Shown: piece by piece, positions 41,469 through 51,415 of the stretch
How the letters are laid out: the number at the start of each line of letters is the position of its first letter
Numbering within the stretch: the stretch's first letter is position 1
Assembly (NCBI GenBank): GCA_035476815.1
Contig: DATILD010000039.1
Span: 1-64,000, forward strand
From: Methylibium sp035476815
Lineage (GTDB): Bacteria > Pseudomonadota > Gammaproteobacteria > Burkholderiales > Burkholderiaceae_C
Direction: 5' to 3'
DNA: 64,000 nucleotides
Notes under the pieces: generated by a model
The model's database searches: none
What the model was told of the DNA's origin: nothing
What the model saw: only the letters and a program-made list of their open reading frames with translations
Program-made: the position numbers and the translations under genes

Positions 41469-42149
41469 ATGACGAACGACAGCACGCCGCCGGCCGAACG
41501 GGCCACGATCGCCAGCATCTTCGGCGCCGGCCTGCTGGCGGCGCTGCCGCTGGCGGCGACGATCCTGATCGTCGTCTGGGTGGCCCGGCTGCTGTACGAG
41601 TACGTCGGGCCGGACAGCCTGATCGGCCGCCAGCTCGTCGCCCTCGGCCTGCGCGGCAGCAGCTCCGAGGTGATCGGCTACCTGCTTGGCGTCGCCTTCG
41701 TCGTGGTGGCGATCTTCGTGCTGGGCCTGCTGGTGCAGACGCGCCTGCGGCCCTGGCTGGGCCACCTGATCGACGCGCTGGTCGAGCGCATTCCGGTGGT
41801 GCGCGGCATCTATGGCATCGCGCAGCGGCTGGTCGAGCTGATCGGGCCGCGCGACGTCGGCGGGCTGCAGTCGATGCGGCCGGTGTGGTGCCACTTCGGC
41901 GGGCCCGGCGGGGCGGCGGCGCTGGGCCTGCTGTCCTGTGCCGAGACCATCGACCTGGGCGGCGTCGCCTACCATGCGGTGCTGATCCCGACCTCGCCGG
42001 TGCCGGTGGGCGGCGGGCTGATCTACGTGCCGCAGGACTGGGTGACGCCGGCCGAGATCGGCATCGAGGCGCTGACCAGCATCTACGTGTCGATGGGCGT
42101 GACGTCCGCCGAGCACTTGCTGCCGCGCCCGGCCGGTACGGCCCGGTGA
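41469..42149 (+). CDS. DUF502 membrane protein
   Basis: 226 aa from ATG 41469 (AGGAG 8 bp upstream). Two membrane helices (IFGAGLLAALPLAATILIVVWVARLL and VIGYLLGVAFVVVAIFVLGLLV) followed by the family hallmark RIPVVRGIYGIAQRLVELI and a soluble beta-rich tail (VLIPTSPVPVGGGLIYVP, YVSMGVTS). Function unknown. It converges on yhbY, with stops adjacent. Confidence 0.88.
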   Translation: MTNDSTPPAERATIASIFGAGLLAALPLAATILIVVWVARLLYEYVGPDSLIGRQLVALGLRGSSSEVIGYLLGVAFVVVAIFVLGLLVQTRLRPWLGHLIDALVERIPVVRGIYGIAQRLVELIGPRDVGGLQSMRPVWCHFGGPGGAAALGLLSCAETIDLGGVAYHAVLIPTSPVPVGGGLIYVPQDWVTPAEIGIEALTSIYVSMGVTSAEHLLPRPAGTAR

Positions 42150-42150
42150 G

Positions 42151-42621
42151 TCAGCTGCCGCTCTTCTTGCGGCTCGAGACGCGCTCCTTGGCGCGCTTGA
42201 CCATGCCGCCGGCCGTGAGGCGCTGGTTGCCGAGCACCGTCAGCTTCTTGACCTGGGCGCGGTGGTTGCCGCTCTTGGAGAACTTCAGGATCTTCACGAC
42301 CTTCGGACCGGACTTGCGGTCCTCGCGCTCGACCTTCTCCTTCGGCGGCAGCGGACGCCACAGCACCAGCAGCTTGCCGATGTGCTGGATCGGCGCGGCG
42401 CCGAGCTCGTCGCACAGCGAGGCGAACATCGCCTCGCGGCTGTCTCGCTCGTCCGAGAACACCCGGACCTTGATCAGGCCATGGGCCTTGAGCGCGGCGT
42501 CGGCTTCCTTGACGACGGCGGGCGTCAGGCCCTCGCCGCCGATCATCACGACCGGGTCGAGGTGGTGCGCGTCGGCGCGGTGGGCCTTGCGCTGGGCAGG
42601 CGTCAGTTGGATGGCGGGCAT
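42151..42621 (-). CDS. yhbY: CRS1/YhbY-type RNA-binding protein
   Basis: 156 aa. The N-terminal 97 residues are the CRM domain (LTPAQRKAHRADAHHLDPVVMIGGEGLTPAVVKEADAALKAHGLIKVRV, with the GxxG-like loop) that associates with pre-50S ribosomal particles. A Lys/Arg-rich tail of about 60 residues extends it beyond the 97-aa E. coli YhbY. Divergent from rlmE, another ribosome factor gene. Confidence 0.9.
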   Translation of the reverse strand: MPAIQLTPAQRKAHRADAHHLDPVVMIGGEGLTPAVVKEADAALKAHGLIKVRVFSDERDSREAMFASLCDELGAAPIQHIGKLLVLWRPLPPKEKVEREDRKSGPKVVKILKFSKSGNHRAQVKKLTVLGNQRLTAGGMVKRAKERVSSRKKSGS

Positions 42622-42634
42622 GGTCCGTATTATG
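42622..42634 (-). promoter_or_regulatory. -10-like hexamer 7 bp before the yhbY start
   Basis: On the minus strand CATAAT (42629-42634) is followed by 7 bp and the ATG. No Shine-Dalgarno sequence fits in the gap, so a leaderless transcript is plausible. Confidence 0.4.
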
Positions 42635-42719
42635 TCGACGGCCGTCGCTGTCGCTCCTTGACTTCGCTGCGCGAAATCAGCCTTCGACGCAACCGGCTCA
42701 CGCCGGTTGTCGATTCATC

Positions 42720-43415
42720 ATGAAAGTCAAGACGAAAAGCAAGAAGGTCAACAAGGCGTGGCTCAACGACCATGTCAACGACCCCTATGTGAAGCTGGCG
42801 CAGAAGGAGGGCTACCGCGCCCGCGCCGCCTACAAGCTCAAGGAGATCGACGAGGCGCTCGGGCTGATCAAGCCCGGCCAGCTGGTGGTCGACCTCGGCG
42901 CCGCGCCCGGCGCCTGGAGCCAGTACCTGCGCCGCCGCTTCGCGCCCAAGGAGGCCGGTGTCGGCGGCGCGGCCGTGGGGGCCTTGAACGGCACGATCAT
43001 CGCCTTGGACCTGCTCGACATCGAGCCGATCGAGGGGGTGCAGTTCATCCGGGGCGACTTCCACGACGAGGCCGTGCTCGCCGAGCTGAAGGCGGCGCTG
43101 GCCGGCCGACCGGTCGACGTGGTGGTCTCGGACATGGCGCCCAACCTGTCGGGTATCGCCGCGTCGGACTCGGCGCGCATCGCGCTGCTGGTCGAGCTGG
43201 CGATCGATTTCGCCGAGGCCCACCTCAAGCCGGGCGGGGCGCTGGTGTGCAAGGTGTTTCACGGCAGCGGTTACAGCCAGCTCGCCGAGCTGTTCAAAAG
43301 GCACTTCCGTGTCGTCAAACCCATCAAACCGAAGGCATCGCGCGACAAGTCCTCGGAAACCTTTCTGGTCGGCATCGGTCTCAAGAAACCGGGGGCAACG
43401 GTCGAAAATGCCTGA
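42720..43415 (+). CDS. rlmE: 23S rRNA (uridine2552-2'-O)-methyltransferase
   Basis: 231 aa. FtsJ/RrmJ family enzyme acting on assembled 50S subunits. SAM motif VVDLGAAPGAWSQYL, catalytic tetrad Lys-Asp-Lys-Glu with LKEIDEAL, SDMAPNLSG and GGALVCKVFHG. About 20 residues longer than E. coli RlmE due to an insert after RRFAPKEAG. A hairpin (AACCGGC/GCCGGTT, 42691-42697/42702-42708) lies just upstream. It is followed by ftsH as in E. coli. Confidence 0.95.
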   Translation: MKVKTKSKKVNKAWLNDHVNDPYVKLAQKEGYRARAAYKLKEIDEALGLIKPGQLVVDLGAAPGAWSQYLRRRFAPKEAGVGGAAVGALNGTIIALDLLDIEPIEGVQFIRGDFHDEAVLAELKAALAGRPVDVVVSDMAPNLSGIAASDSARIALLVELAIDFAEAHLKPGGALVCKVFHGSGYSQLAELFKRHFRVVKPIKPKASRDKSSETFLVGIGLKKPGATVENA

Positions 43416-43467
43416 GTCGGAGCGCCCGCCCCTATGGCCGGCGATGGCAAAGTCCATCGGCGCGGGG

Positions 43468-43495
43468 GTTGACTCGAATAAACTCGGGCCCATAT
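43468..43495 (+). promoter_or_regulatory. Heat-shock (sigma-32)-type promoter of ftsH
   Basis: GTTGACT (43468-43474), 14-bp spacer, CCCATAT (43489-43495). This fits the sigma-32 pattern (CTTGAAA, 13-14 bp, CCCATnT), and TTGACT with CATATG 17 bp later could also serve sigma-70. ftsH is a sigma-32 target in E. coli. The start codon lies 73 bp downstream. Confidence 0.6.
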
Positions 43496-43567
43496 GCCTC
43501 GAGACAAGCAGTTCGTGAACTCGCGTCCGCCCGGCATGCGAGTCGAGTTTCCGGCGAAGGAGCCGCA

Positions 43568-45487
<1,920 letters not shown>

Positions 45488-45566
45488 GGCGCACGATCCG
45501 GCTTGACTGATGCGGGGCTTTAGCTCCGGCGTCACGCCGCTGTGCGGCATGAGCCTGCGCTGATGC

Positions 45567-45590
45567 GCGGGGCGCATAGGCCCCGCTTTC
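45567..45590 (+). terminator. Terminator-like hairpin between ftsH and folP
   Basis: A 7-bp stem GCGGGGC/GCCCCGC (45567-45573/45580-45586) with a 6-nt loop is followed by TTTCATTT. It ends only a few bases before the folP ATG, so it may partly terminate the ftsH transcript or mask folP initiation. A second small hairpin CGGCG/CGCCG lies just upstream. Confidence 0.6.
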
Positions 45591-45597
45591 ATTTCAC

Positions 45598-46437
45598 ATG
45601 CAGCACTGGCAGACCACCCGCTACAAGATCGACCTGACCCGGCCGCGGGTCATGGGCATCGTCAACCTCACGCCGGACTCCTTCTCCGACGGGGGGCGCC
45701 ATGCCGGCCTGCAGGCCGCGCTGGCGCATTGCGAGCGGCTGGTGAAGGAGGGCGCCGACATCCTCGACATCGGCGGCGAATCGACCCGCCCCGGTGCCGA
45801 GCCGGTGCCGCTGGACGAGGAGCTGGCGCGCGTGCTGCCGGTGCTGCACGGCGCGATGTCGCTGGGCGTGCCGGTCTCGCTCGACAGCTACAAGCCAGCG
45901 GTGATGCGCGCCGCGCTCGAGTTCGGTGTGGACATCGTCAACGACATCAAGGCGCTGCGCGAGCCGGGAGCGCTCGACGTCGTGGCGGCCCATCCGGGCT
46001 GCGGCGTCTGCCTGATGCACATGCGCGGCATGGAGCCCAGGACCATGCAGGACGGCGACCCGGAGTACGGCGACGTGGTCCGCGAGGTCGCCGACTTCCT
46101 GCGCGAACGCCGTGACGCGCTGGCCGCGCGGGGCGTCGCGCCCGATCGCATCGTGCTCGACCCGGGCATCGGCTTCGGCAAGCGCAGCGAGCACAACGTT
46201 GCGCTGCTGGCTCGGCAGCAGGAGCTGCTGGCGCTCGGCCTGCCGCTGCTGGCCGGCTGGTCGCGCAAGGGCACGCTGGGGCGGCTGACCGGCCGCGAGG
46301 TCGGCGACCGGCTCGTCGCGAGCGTCACGGCCGCGCTTGCCGCCGTGCAGCACGGCGCACGCATCGTGCGGGTGCACGATGTCGCCGAGACCGTCGACGC
46401 GCTGAAGGTGTGGGCTGCCGCCGGGCTGCCCGCGTGA
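45598..46437 (+). CDS. folP: Dihydropteroate synthase
   Basis: 279 aa. It joins p-aminobenzoate and dihydropterin pyrophosphate in folate synthesis; target of sulfonamides. Signatures: VMGIVNLTPDSFSDGG, GADILDIGGESTRPGAEPV, VSLDSYKPAVMRAAL, VNDIKAL, and DPGIGFGKRSEHN. No Shine-Dalgarno sequence is evident before the ATG, which follows the terminator-like hairpin by about 10 bp. Gene order ftsH-folP-glmM is the standard one. Confidence 0.96.
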   Translation: MQHWQTTRYKIDLTRPRVMGIVNLTPDSFSDGGRHAGLQAALAHCERLVKEGADILDIGGESTRPGAEPVPLDEELARVLPVLHGAMSLGVPVSLDSYKPAVMRAALEFGVDIVNDIKALREPGALDVVAAHPGCGVCLMHMRGMEPRTMQDGDPEYGDVVREVADFLRERRDALAARGVAPDRIVLDPGIGFGKRSEHNVALLARQQELLALGLPLLAGWSRKGTLGRLTGREVGDRLVASVTAALAAVQHGARIVRVHDVAETVDALKVWAAAGLPA

Positions 46438-46459
46438 CCAGCACAACCACTCCATCGCC

Positions 46460-47794
46460 ATGAGCAGAACCTACTTCGGCACCGACGGCATCCGCGGCAC
46501 CGTCGGCCAGGCGCCGATCACGCCGGACTTCGTGCTCCGGCTCGGCCACGCGGTCGGCCGCGTGCTCAAGCGCAGCGAGGCGTCGCCGACGGTGCTGATC
46601 GGCAAGGACACGCGCATCTCGGGCTATATGCTGGAGAGCGCCCTGGAGTCGGGTTTCAACTCCGCAGGGGTGGATGTGGTGCTGCTCGGCCCCGTGCCCA
46701 CGCCCGCCGTGGCCTACCTGACCCGGGCGCAGAGGGCGAGCCTGGGTGTTGTCATCTCCGCGAGTCACAACCCGTTTGGTGACAACGGCATCAAGTTTTT
46801 CAGTGCCCAAGGCAACAAACTCTCGGACGACTGGGAACACGCCGTTGAGGCCGAGCTGGGCAAGGACCCGGTCTGGGCCGACTCGCGCAACCTGGGCAAG
46901 GCGCGTCGCATGGACGACGCGGCGGGCCGCTACATCGAGTTCTGCAAGAGCACCTTTTCCAGCGACCTCACCCTCAAGGGCCTGAAGATCGTGGTCGACG
47001 CCGCCCACGGCGCGGCGTACCAGATCGCGCCCGCGGTGTTCCATGAGCTGGGCGCCGAGGTGGTGCGCATCGGCTGCGCCCCCGACGGTCTGAACATCAA
47101 CCACGAGGTGGGCGCGACCCATCCGCAGGCACTGGTCGCAGCGGTGCAGGCGAGCGGGGCCCACTATGGCGTGGCCCTCGACGGCGACGCGGACCGGCTG
47201 CAACTGGTGGACGCCAGCGGACGTTTGTACAACGGCGACGAGCTGCTGTACCTGATCGCGGCCGACCGCATCGCGCGCGACGTGGACGTGCCCGGCGTGG
47301 TGGGCACGCTGATGACCAACATGGCGGTCGAGGTGGCGTTCAGGAAACGCGGGGTCAAGTTCGTGCGCGCCCGGGTGGGCGACCGCTACGTGCTCGAAGA
47401 GCTGGAGCGCCACGGCTGGATCCTCGGCGGTGAAGGCTCGGGGCACCTGCTGGTGCTGGACAAACACACCACGGGCGACGGCCTGGTGTCGGCGCTGCAG
47501 GTGTTGCAGGCCTGCGCCGGCAGCGGCAAGACCATGGCGCAACTGCTGGCCGATGTGACGCTGTTTCCGCAGACCCTGATCAATGTGCGCCTGCAGCCCG
47601 GGCAGGACTGGAAAACCAACACCCTGCTGGCCGATGAGACGAAAGCGGTCGAGGCCGAGCTGGGGGACACGGGGCGCGTGCTGATCCGCGCCAGTGGCAC
47701 CGAGCCGCTGCTTCGCGTGATGGTCGAGGCGCGCGATCCTCAGCAGGCCCAGGCTTGCGCCGAGCGGCTGGTGAACGCGGTGAGGGCCGGATGA
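46460..47794 (+). CDS. glmM: Phosphoglucosamine mutase
   Basis: 444 aa, intact. Converts glucosamine-6-P to glucosamine-1-P for UDP-GlcNAc. The active Ser102 lies in VVISASHNPFGDNG, the Mg2+ loop is DGDADRLQ and the sugar-binding segment GEGSGH; the phosphate-binding RASGTEPLLRVMVEA is near the C-terminus. Codon use changes within the gene: codons 1-55 end almost only in G/C, while later codons include GGT, TTT, AGT, CAA, AAA and GTT. Its stop overlaps the next start (ATGA). Confidence 0.96.
   Translation: MSRTYFGTDGIRGTVGQAPITPDFVLRLGHAVGRVLKRSEASPTVLIGKDTRISGYMLESALESGFNSAGVDVVLLGPVPTPAVAYLTRAQRASLGVVISASHNPFGDNGIKFFSAQGNKLSDDWEHAVEAELGKDPVWADSRNLGKARRMDDAAGRYIEFCKSTFSSDLTLKGLKIVVDAAHGAAYQIAPAVFHELGAEVVRIGCAPDGLNINHEVGATHPQALVAAVQASGAHYGVALDGDADRLQLVDASGRLYNGDELLYLIAADRIARDVDVPGVVGTLMTNMAVEVAFRKRGVKFVRARVGDRYVLEELERHGWILGGEGSGHLLVLDKHTTGDGLVSALQVLQACAGSGKTMAQLLADVTLFPQTLINVRLQPGQDWKTNTLLADETKAVEAELGDTGRVLIRASGTEPLLRVMVEARDPQQAQACAERLVNAVRAG
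46620..46700. other. Composition and codon-usage breakpoint inside glmM
   Basis: Upstream of here the genes favour CCG, GCG, TCG, CTC, GAG and TTC. From about codon 56 of glmM onwards CCC, GCC, GTG, TTT, GAA, CAA and AAA become common and stay so to the end of the window. The frame is unbroken. This marks either a recombination joint or a misassembly between two related genomes sharing the ftsH-folP-glmM order. Confidence 0.65.
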
Positions 47795-48291
47795 TGGCGG
47801 CCGCGGTTTCTGTCCGCCGCGCGGATTACGCCAACCCGCACGATGCGGCATCGCTGGTGATGCTGCTCGACGCTTACGCCAGCGATCCGGCGGGTGGCGG
47901 GGATGGTTTGAGCGACTTTGCCAAGTCCCACCTGGTGCGCGAACTCGCGGCACGACCACAGGCCTACAGCGTGCTGGCATTTGACGGTGATGCGCCGGTG
48001 GGCCTGGTCAACTGCATCGAGGGTTTTTCGACCTTTGCGTGCAAGCCGTTGGTGAACGTGCACGACGTGGCCGTGTTGTCCAGCCACCGAGGGCGTGGCA
48101 TCGCCGAGCAAATGCTGGCGCTGGCCGAGATCATTGCCCGCGAACGCGGGGCGGTGAAGATGACGTTGGAGGTGCTGTCGGGCAATGCGCCCGCGGTCAA
48201 GCTCTACCAGCGCATCGGCTACGCCGGTTACCAGCTGGACCCGGCCATGGGCACGGCGCAGTTCATGCAGAAGTGGCTGGAAGCCGCCTGA
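47791..48291 (+). CDS. GNAT-family N-acetyltransferase
   Basis: 166 aa from ATG 47791, which overlaps the glmM stop (a second ATG follows directly). Acetyl-CoA motif: VHDVAVLSSHRGRGIAEQMLALAE (RGxG/A) and EVLSGNAPAVKLYQRIGYAGYQLDP, as in RimI/PhnO-like transferases. In many Burkholderiales glmM is followed by phosphate transport genes, so this gene marks a departure from that order. Substrate unknown. Confidence 0.87.
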   Translation: MMAAAVSVRRADYANPHDAASLVMLLDAYASDPAGGGDGLSDFAKSHLVRELAARPQAYSVLAFDGDAPVGLVNCIEGFSTFACKPLVNVHDVAVLSSHRGRGIAEQMLALAEIIARERGAVKMTLEVLSGNAPAVKLYQRIGYAGYQLDPAMGTAQFMQKWLEAA

Positions 48292-48370
48292 ATACAAGAC
48301 AAGGCCGTGCACGAAGAGGGCCGCAGAGCCCTGTGCCTGGCCTGGATGGTTTTTAAGGGAGTGAGTGGAT

Positions 48371-48928
48371 ATGAAAAGAAGGTCGTTTTGTGGCTTGCTG
48401 TGTGCGCTGCCCGGCGCGGCGTTGTGGGCGCAGCCCGCGTCGTTCCGTTTTGACGGTGAAAACTACATCCAGCAGTTTGTCGGTGCGCCCCCCAGCGGCG
48501 ACCGGGTGGTGGAATTCGTGCGCCCGACGGAGAACCTGAACAACTGGACCCGGCTGGTCGGCTTGCGGTTTCAGCAGATGCCGTTTCTGGACAACGACCC
48601 CGTGGCCGCGGCCCTGCAACTGGAGCGGGTGGTCATGAAGGCCAACCCGCAGGCTCGCACGAGCGTGATGAGCAATGAAACGAAGACCGATGCCACCATC
48701 GACTTCCTGACCTGGTCTGCCGATCAGGCGGGCATGGAGTTCAATGTCTTTCGCTATGTGAAGAGCCCGGACGGTCGCGGTCTGGTGTCGTTGCAGGTGG
48801 CGCATCGCTTCCAGGCCAGCGAACCTCAGGTGGCCGAGAAGCTGCGTGCCACCCGCATGTCCTGGGTCCGGCAGGTCGTGGAACACGACATGGGCGCTGT
48901 GACACAGGCGGTGATGGCACGGCGCTGA
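48371..48928 (+). CDS. Exported hypothetical protein
   Basis: 185 aa from ATG 48371, with GGGAG 9 bp upstream. N-terminus MKRRSFCGLLCALPGAALWAQ is a signal peptide with an Arg-rich start; cleavage likely after WAQ. The mature region (FRFDGENYIQQFVGAPPSGDRVVEFVRPTENLNNWTRLVGLRF) contains no motif I know. The 'NWTRLV' pattern recurs in small exported proteins of Comamonadaceae found near unrelated genes. Function unknown. Confidence 0.65.
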   Translation: MKRRSFCGLLCALPGAALWAQPASFRFDGENYIQQFVGAPPSGDRVVEFVRPTENLNNWTRLVGLRFQQMPFLDNDPVAAALQLERVVMKANPQARTSVMSNETKTDATIDFLTWSADQAGMEFNVFRYVKSPDGRGLVSLQVAHRFQASEPQVAEKLRATRMSWVRQVVEHDMGAVTQAVMARR

Positions 48929-48982
48929 GGCTGGTGCCGGGTGCTTCAGACCCGCACGGGATGCGGGCGATGCGGCGGAGTT

Positions 48983-50185
48983 TCAGTACAGCAGGTACGG
49001 CCGACGCGCTTGCGCCCAGGCCGCTTCGTCCGCCGCCGCAAGGGCATCAAGCTCATCCGCCGAGGCCTCTGGGTCGTCCACCCACTCGCGCAGTGCCGGC
49101 CCGCCATTGATCAGGTCGATCGCCAGGCGTTCGTGTTCGTACTCGTAGGCGAAGTCGCGCCACAGCGGGTAGTCGGGTGCCTGCAGCCGCAGCGCCTTGA
49201 ACGCCAGGGCCTGCAGGCGCCAGGGCTGGAACGCGGTGTGGTCGTAGTGCGTCGGGTCTTCCACGTGGATCTGCACGCCGGCACAGAGCTGGCCGGCGTG
49301 TTTGTGGAAGGTGGGCTCGAAGAAACACTCGCGCAGCACACAGCCTTTGAGCCACTGCGGTGTGGTGCGGCGCATGTCGGCGATCAGGCGGCGGGCGTCG
49401 ATGCCAGGTGCACCGAACAGCTCCAGCGGGCGCGTGGTGCCGCGGCCTTCGCTGAGCGTCGTGCCTTCGAGCATCACGGTGCCGGCGTAGGCGCGCGCCA
49501 TCCAGAGGTTGGCGGCGTTGGGGCTGGGGTTGACCCAGGTGCGCTCGGTGGGCCAGCCGAAACCGGGCGCTGCGTCGGGCGCCCAGCCTTCCATGGTGAT
49601 CACGCGGTATTCGACCGTCAGCCCCAGTGTGGCGATGAACCAGTGGCCAAGCTCTCCCATGGTCATGCCGTGGCGCATGGGCATGGGGCCTGCGCCGACG
49701 AAGCTCTCCCAGCCTTCGCGCAGCGTCAGGCCCTCGACCGGGCGGCCGGCGGGGTTGGGGCGGTCGAGCACCCAGACCGCCTTGCCATGTTGCGCGGCGG
49801 CTTCGAGCACGTAGCGCAGCGTGGTGATGAAGGTGTAGATGCGGCAGCCCAGGTCCTGCAGGTCGACCAGCAGCACGTCGAACGTGTCCATCATGGCGTC
49901 GGTGGGGCGGCGCACCTCGCCGTACAGGCTGAACACAGGAATGCCGAGGCGCGGGTCGAGGTAGTCGGGCGACTCGACCATGTTGTCCTGCTTGTCGCCG
50001 CGCAGGCCGTGCTGCGGGCCGAAGGCGGCCGTGAGTTTCACGTCGGGCAGGGCGGCGAGCGCATCGAGCGAATGGGTGAGGTCGCGGGTGACCGAAGCCG
50101 GGTGGGCCAGCAGGGCGATCCGCCGGCCGGCGAGCGGGGCGCGCAGGGCGGGGTCTTCCAGAAAACGTTCGATGCCGAATTTCAT
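48983..50185 (-). CDS. DUF1343 protein, exo-beta-N-acetylmuramidase-like (NamZ/GH171)
   Basis: 400 aa, full DUF1343 length. Family segments: GRRIALLAHPASVTRD, AAFGPQHGLRGDKQDNM, GIPVFSLYG, DLQDLGCRIYTFITTL, VLDRPNPAGR, and EGRGTTRPLELFGAPGIDA. Related NamZ of Bacillus subtilis removes MurNAc from muropeptide ends. Two points differ: there is no signal peptide, so a cytoplasmic recycling role is likely, and the usual PEHG motif reads PQHG here. The gene lies 8 bp after the DOMON-like gene on the same strand. Confidence 0.85.
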   Translation of the reverse strand: MKFGIERFLEDPALRAPLAGRRIALLAHPASVTRDLTHSLDALAALPDVKLTAAFGPQHGLRGDKQDNMVESPDYLDPRLGIPVFSLYGEVRRPTDAMMDTFDVLLVDLQDLGCRIYTFITTLRYVLEAAAQHGKAVWVLDRPNPAGRPVEGLTLREGWESFVGAGPMPMRHGMTMGELGHWFIATLGLTVEYRVITMEGWAPDAAPGFGWPTERTWVNPSPNAANLWMARAYAGTVMLEGTTLSEGRGTTRPLELFGAPGIDARRLIADMRRTTPQWLKGCVLRECFFEPTFHKHAGQLCAGVQIHVEDPTHYDHTAFQPWRLQALAFKALRLQAPDYPLWRDFAYEYEHERLAIDLINGGPALREWVDDPEASADELDALAAADEAAWAQARRPYLLY

Positions 50186-50193
50186 GCGGGGTG

Positions 50194-50826
50194 TCAGGCG
50201 GGGTTGAAGGGTGCTGTGGGAAACGGCGGCAGGTCGAGCACATGCGCGAAACCGGCGCGGTGGTGAAAGTCGGGGCGTGCGGCGGGGTGGTGCAGGGCCC
50301 AGTAGCTGAGCTGGCCGTCGCGGGTCGCCAAGACAGCGCTCAGACCCAGCATCAAGGGCACACCGGTCGCGGCAGGCGGCAGCGCTTCGCGCGGCAGCCA
50401 GGCTTGCAGATCGAGGGACTGCGGCTGCTCCAGGAACACTAGCTCGGGTTCACAGTCTGGCGCAGCCGCCTCGGCGGGCAGATCGCGCACCCGTTCGGCG
50501 CTGAAGCGGTAAGCCGCCCACTTACCCGATGGCGAAAAATTGAACTCCTGGTAGGCCGGCTCGCCAGCGCGGGCGACGAAGGCCTCCAGGCAGGTGTGCT
50601 GCCACAGGCCATCGGCCGGTCCGGGAACACGGGGCGGCGGGACGAGCAGTCCCGCCGTGTCACCCGTGATGCGGTAGTGCAGCAGCCAGCCGGCGCCCGT
50701 CTCGGTACCCGCCGCCGCCAGTGACACGCTCAGCTGCAGGTCGAGCGGGCAGGGGGCGGCGGGGTGGCAGGTCAGCGCCAGAGGCCTCGCGGGCAGTGGC
50801 TGGATCGGGGTGGGGGCGGAAGTCAC
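50194..50826 (-). CDS. DOMON-like domain protein
   Basis: 210 aa. No signal peptide. The pattern LHYRITGDTAGLLVPPP, ADGLWQHTCLEAFV, YQEFNFSPSGKWAAYRF and YWALHHPAARPDFHH fits the DOMON-like domain with carbohydrate-binding type-9 fold, where the WxxTCLExF segment is diagnostic. Ligand unknown. It is immediately upstream of the DUF1343 gene, suggesting a shared role in cell-wall sugar handling. Confidence 0.8.
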   Translation of the reverse strand: MTSAPTPIQPLPARPLALTCHPAAPCPLDLQLSVSLAAAGTETGAGWLLHYRITGDTAGLLVPPPRVPGPADGLWQHTCLEAFVARAGEPAYQEFNFSPSGKWAAYRFSAERVRDLPAEAAAPDCEPELVFLEQPQSLDLQAWLPREALPPAATGVPLMLGLSAVLATRDGQLSYWALHHPAARPDFHHRAGFAHVLDLPPFPTAPFNPA

Positions 50827-50880
50827 AGCCCCGTATTCTGGCAGGCCGGAGCCGCTCCGGCCGTGGTCAGCGCGTCGCGC

Positions 50881-51294
50881 TCACGGCTGGTAGCAACGGC
50901 CCGACGGGTCGTTGTCGATGCGGATCAGCTGGTTGTTGCCACCGCCCCAGACGTTGCCGCCGGTGAAGGTCAGGCAGCCGTCGCCTTTGTAGTGGGTGAT
51001 GATGCGGCGGGCATCGCTGCCGAAGTAAAACGGGATCCAGCGCTTGCCGGTGTCGTGGGAGTACATTGCATCGGCCTCGCCGATGCGCTTTCGGACCGAC
51101 TGGGCCTCCATGCCGATCCGGAGCTGGGCAAACCGGCTGCCGGGTGCGGCGGTGCCCGTGACCTCGCCTTCAGACTGCCCGTCGATGGACTTCACCTCGC
51201 GCACTGGCGGCTCGGTGGGTTCGAGGGAAATGCTGGAGCACCCCCAGATCGATGAGAGCAAACTGACGACCAACAGGGTGCGCGGTGTGTGCAT
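50881..51294 (-). CDS. Small BamE/SmpA-like lipoprotein
   Basis: 137 aa. Lipobox SIWGCS (Cys about 19). The middle part RFAQLRIGMEAQSVRKRIGEADAMY follows the 'LxxGMxxxxVxxxLGxPd' pattern of the BLIP/SmpA-OmlA fold, but length and C-terminus (GGNVWGGGNNQLIRIDND) differ from BamE proper. The gene is on the ars strand, 121 bp after arsB; no link to arsenic is evident from its sequence. Confidence 0.65.
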   Translation of the reverse strand: MHTPRTLLVVSLLSSIWGCSSISLEPTEPPVREVKSIDGQSEGEVTGTAAPGSRFAQLRIGMEAQSVRKRIGEADAMYSHDTGKRWIPFYFGSDARRIITHYKGDGCLTFTGGNVWGGGNNQLIRIDNDPSGRCYQP

Positions 51295-51415
51295 GGGGAT
51301 GCTCCTGGTTCGACCGAAGAGGGCGGTTCTTCACCGAAGGGAACCGCCAAGGCAGGCTGCCACCGCAGCTCGTTCAAATTGTAGTGAGGACGCTGGTGCA
51401 GCGCGGTGCCGCTGC

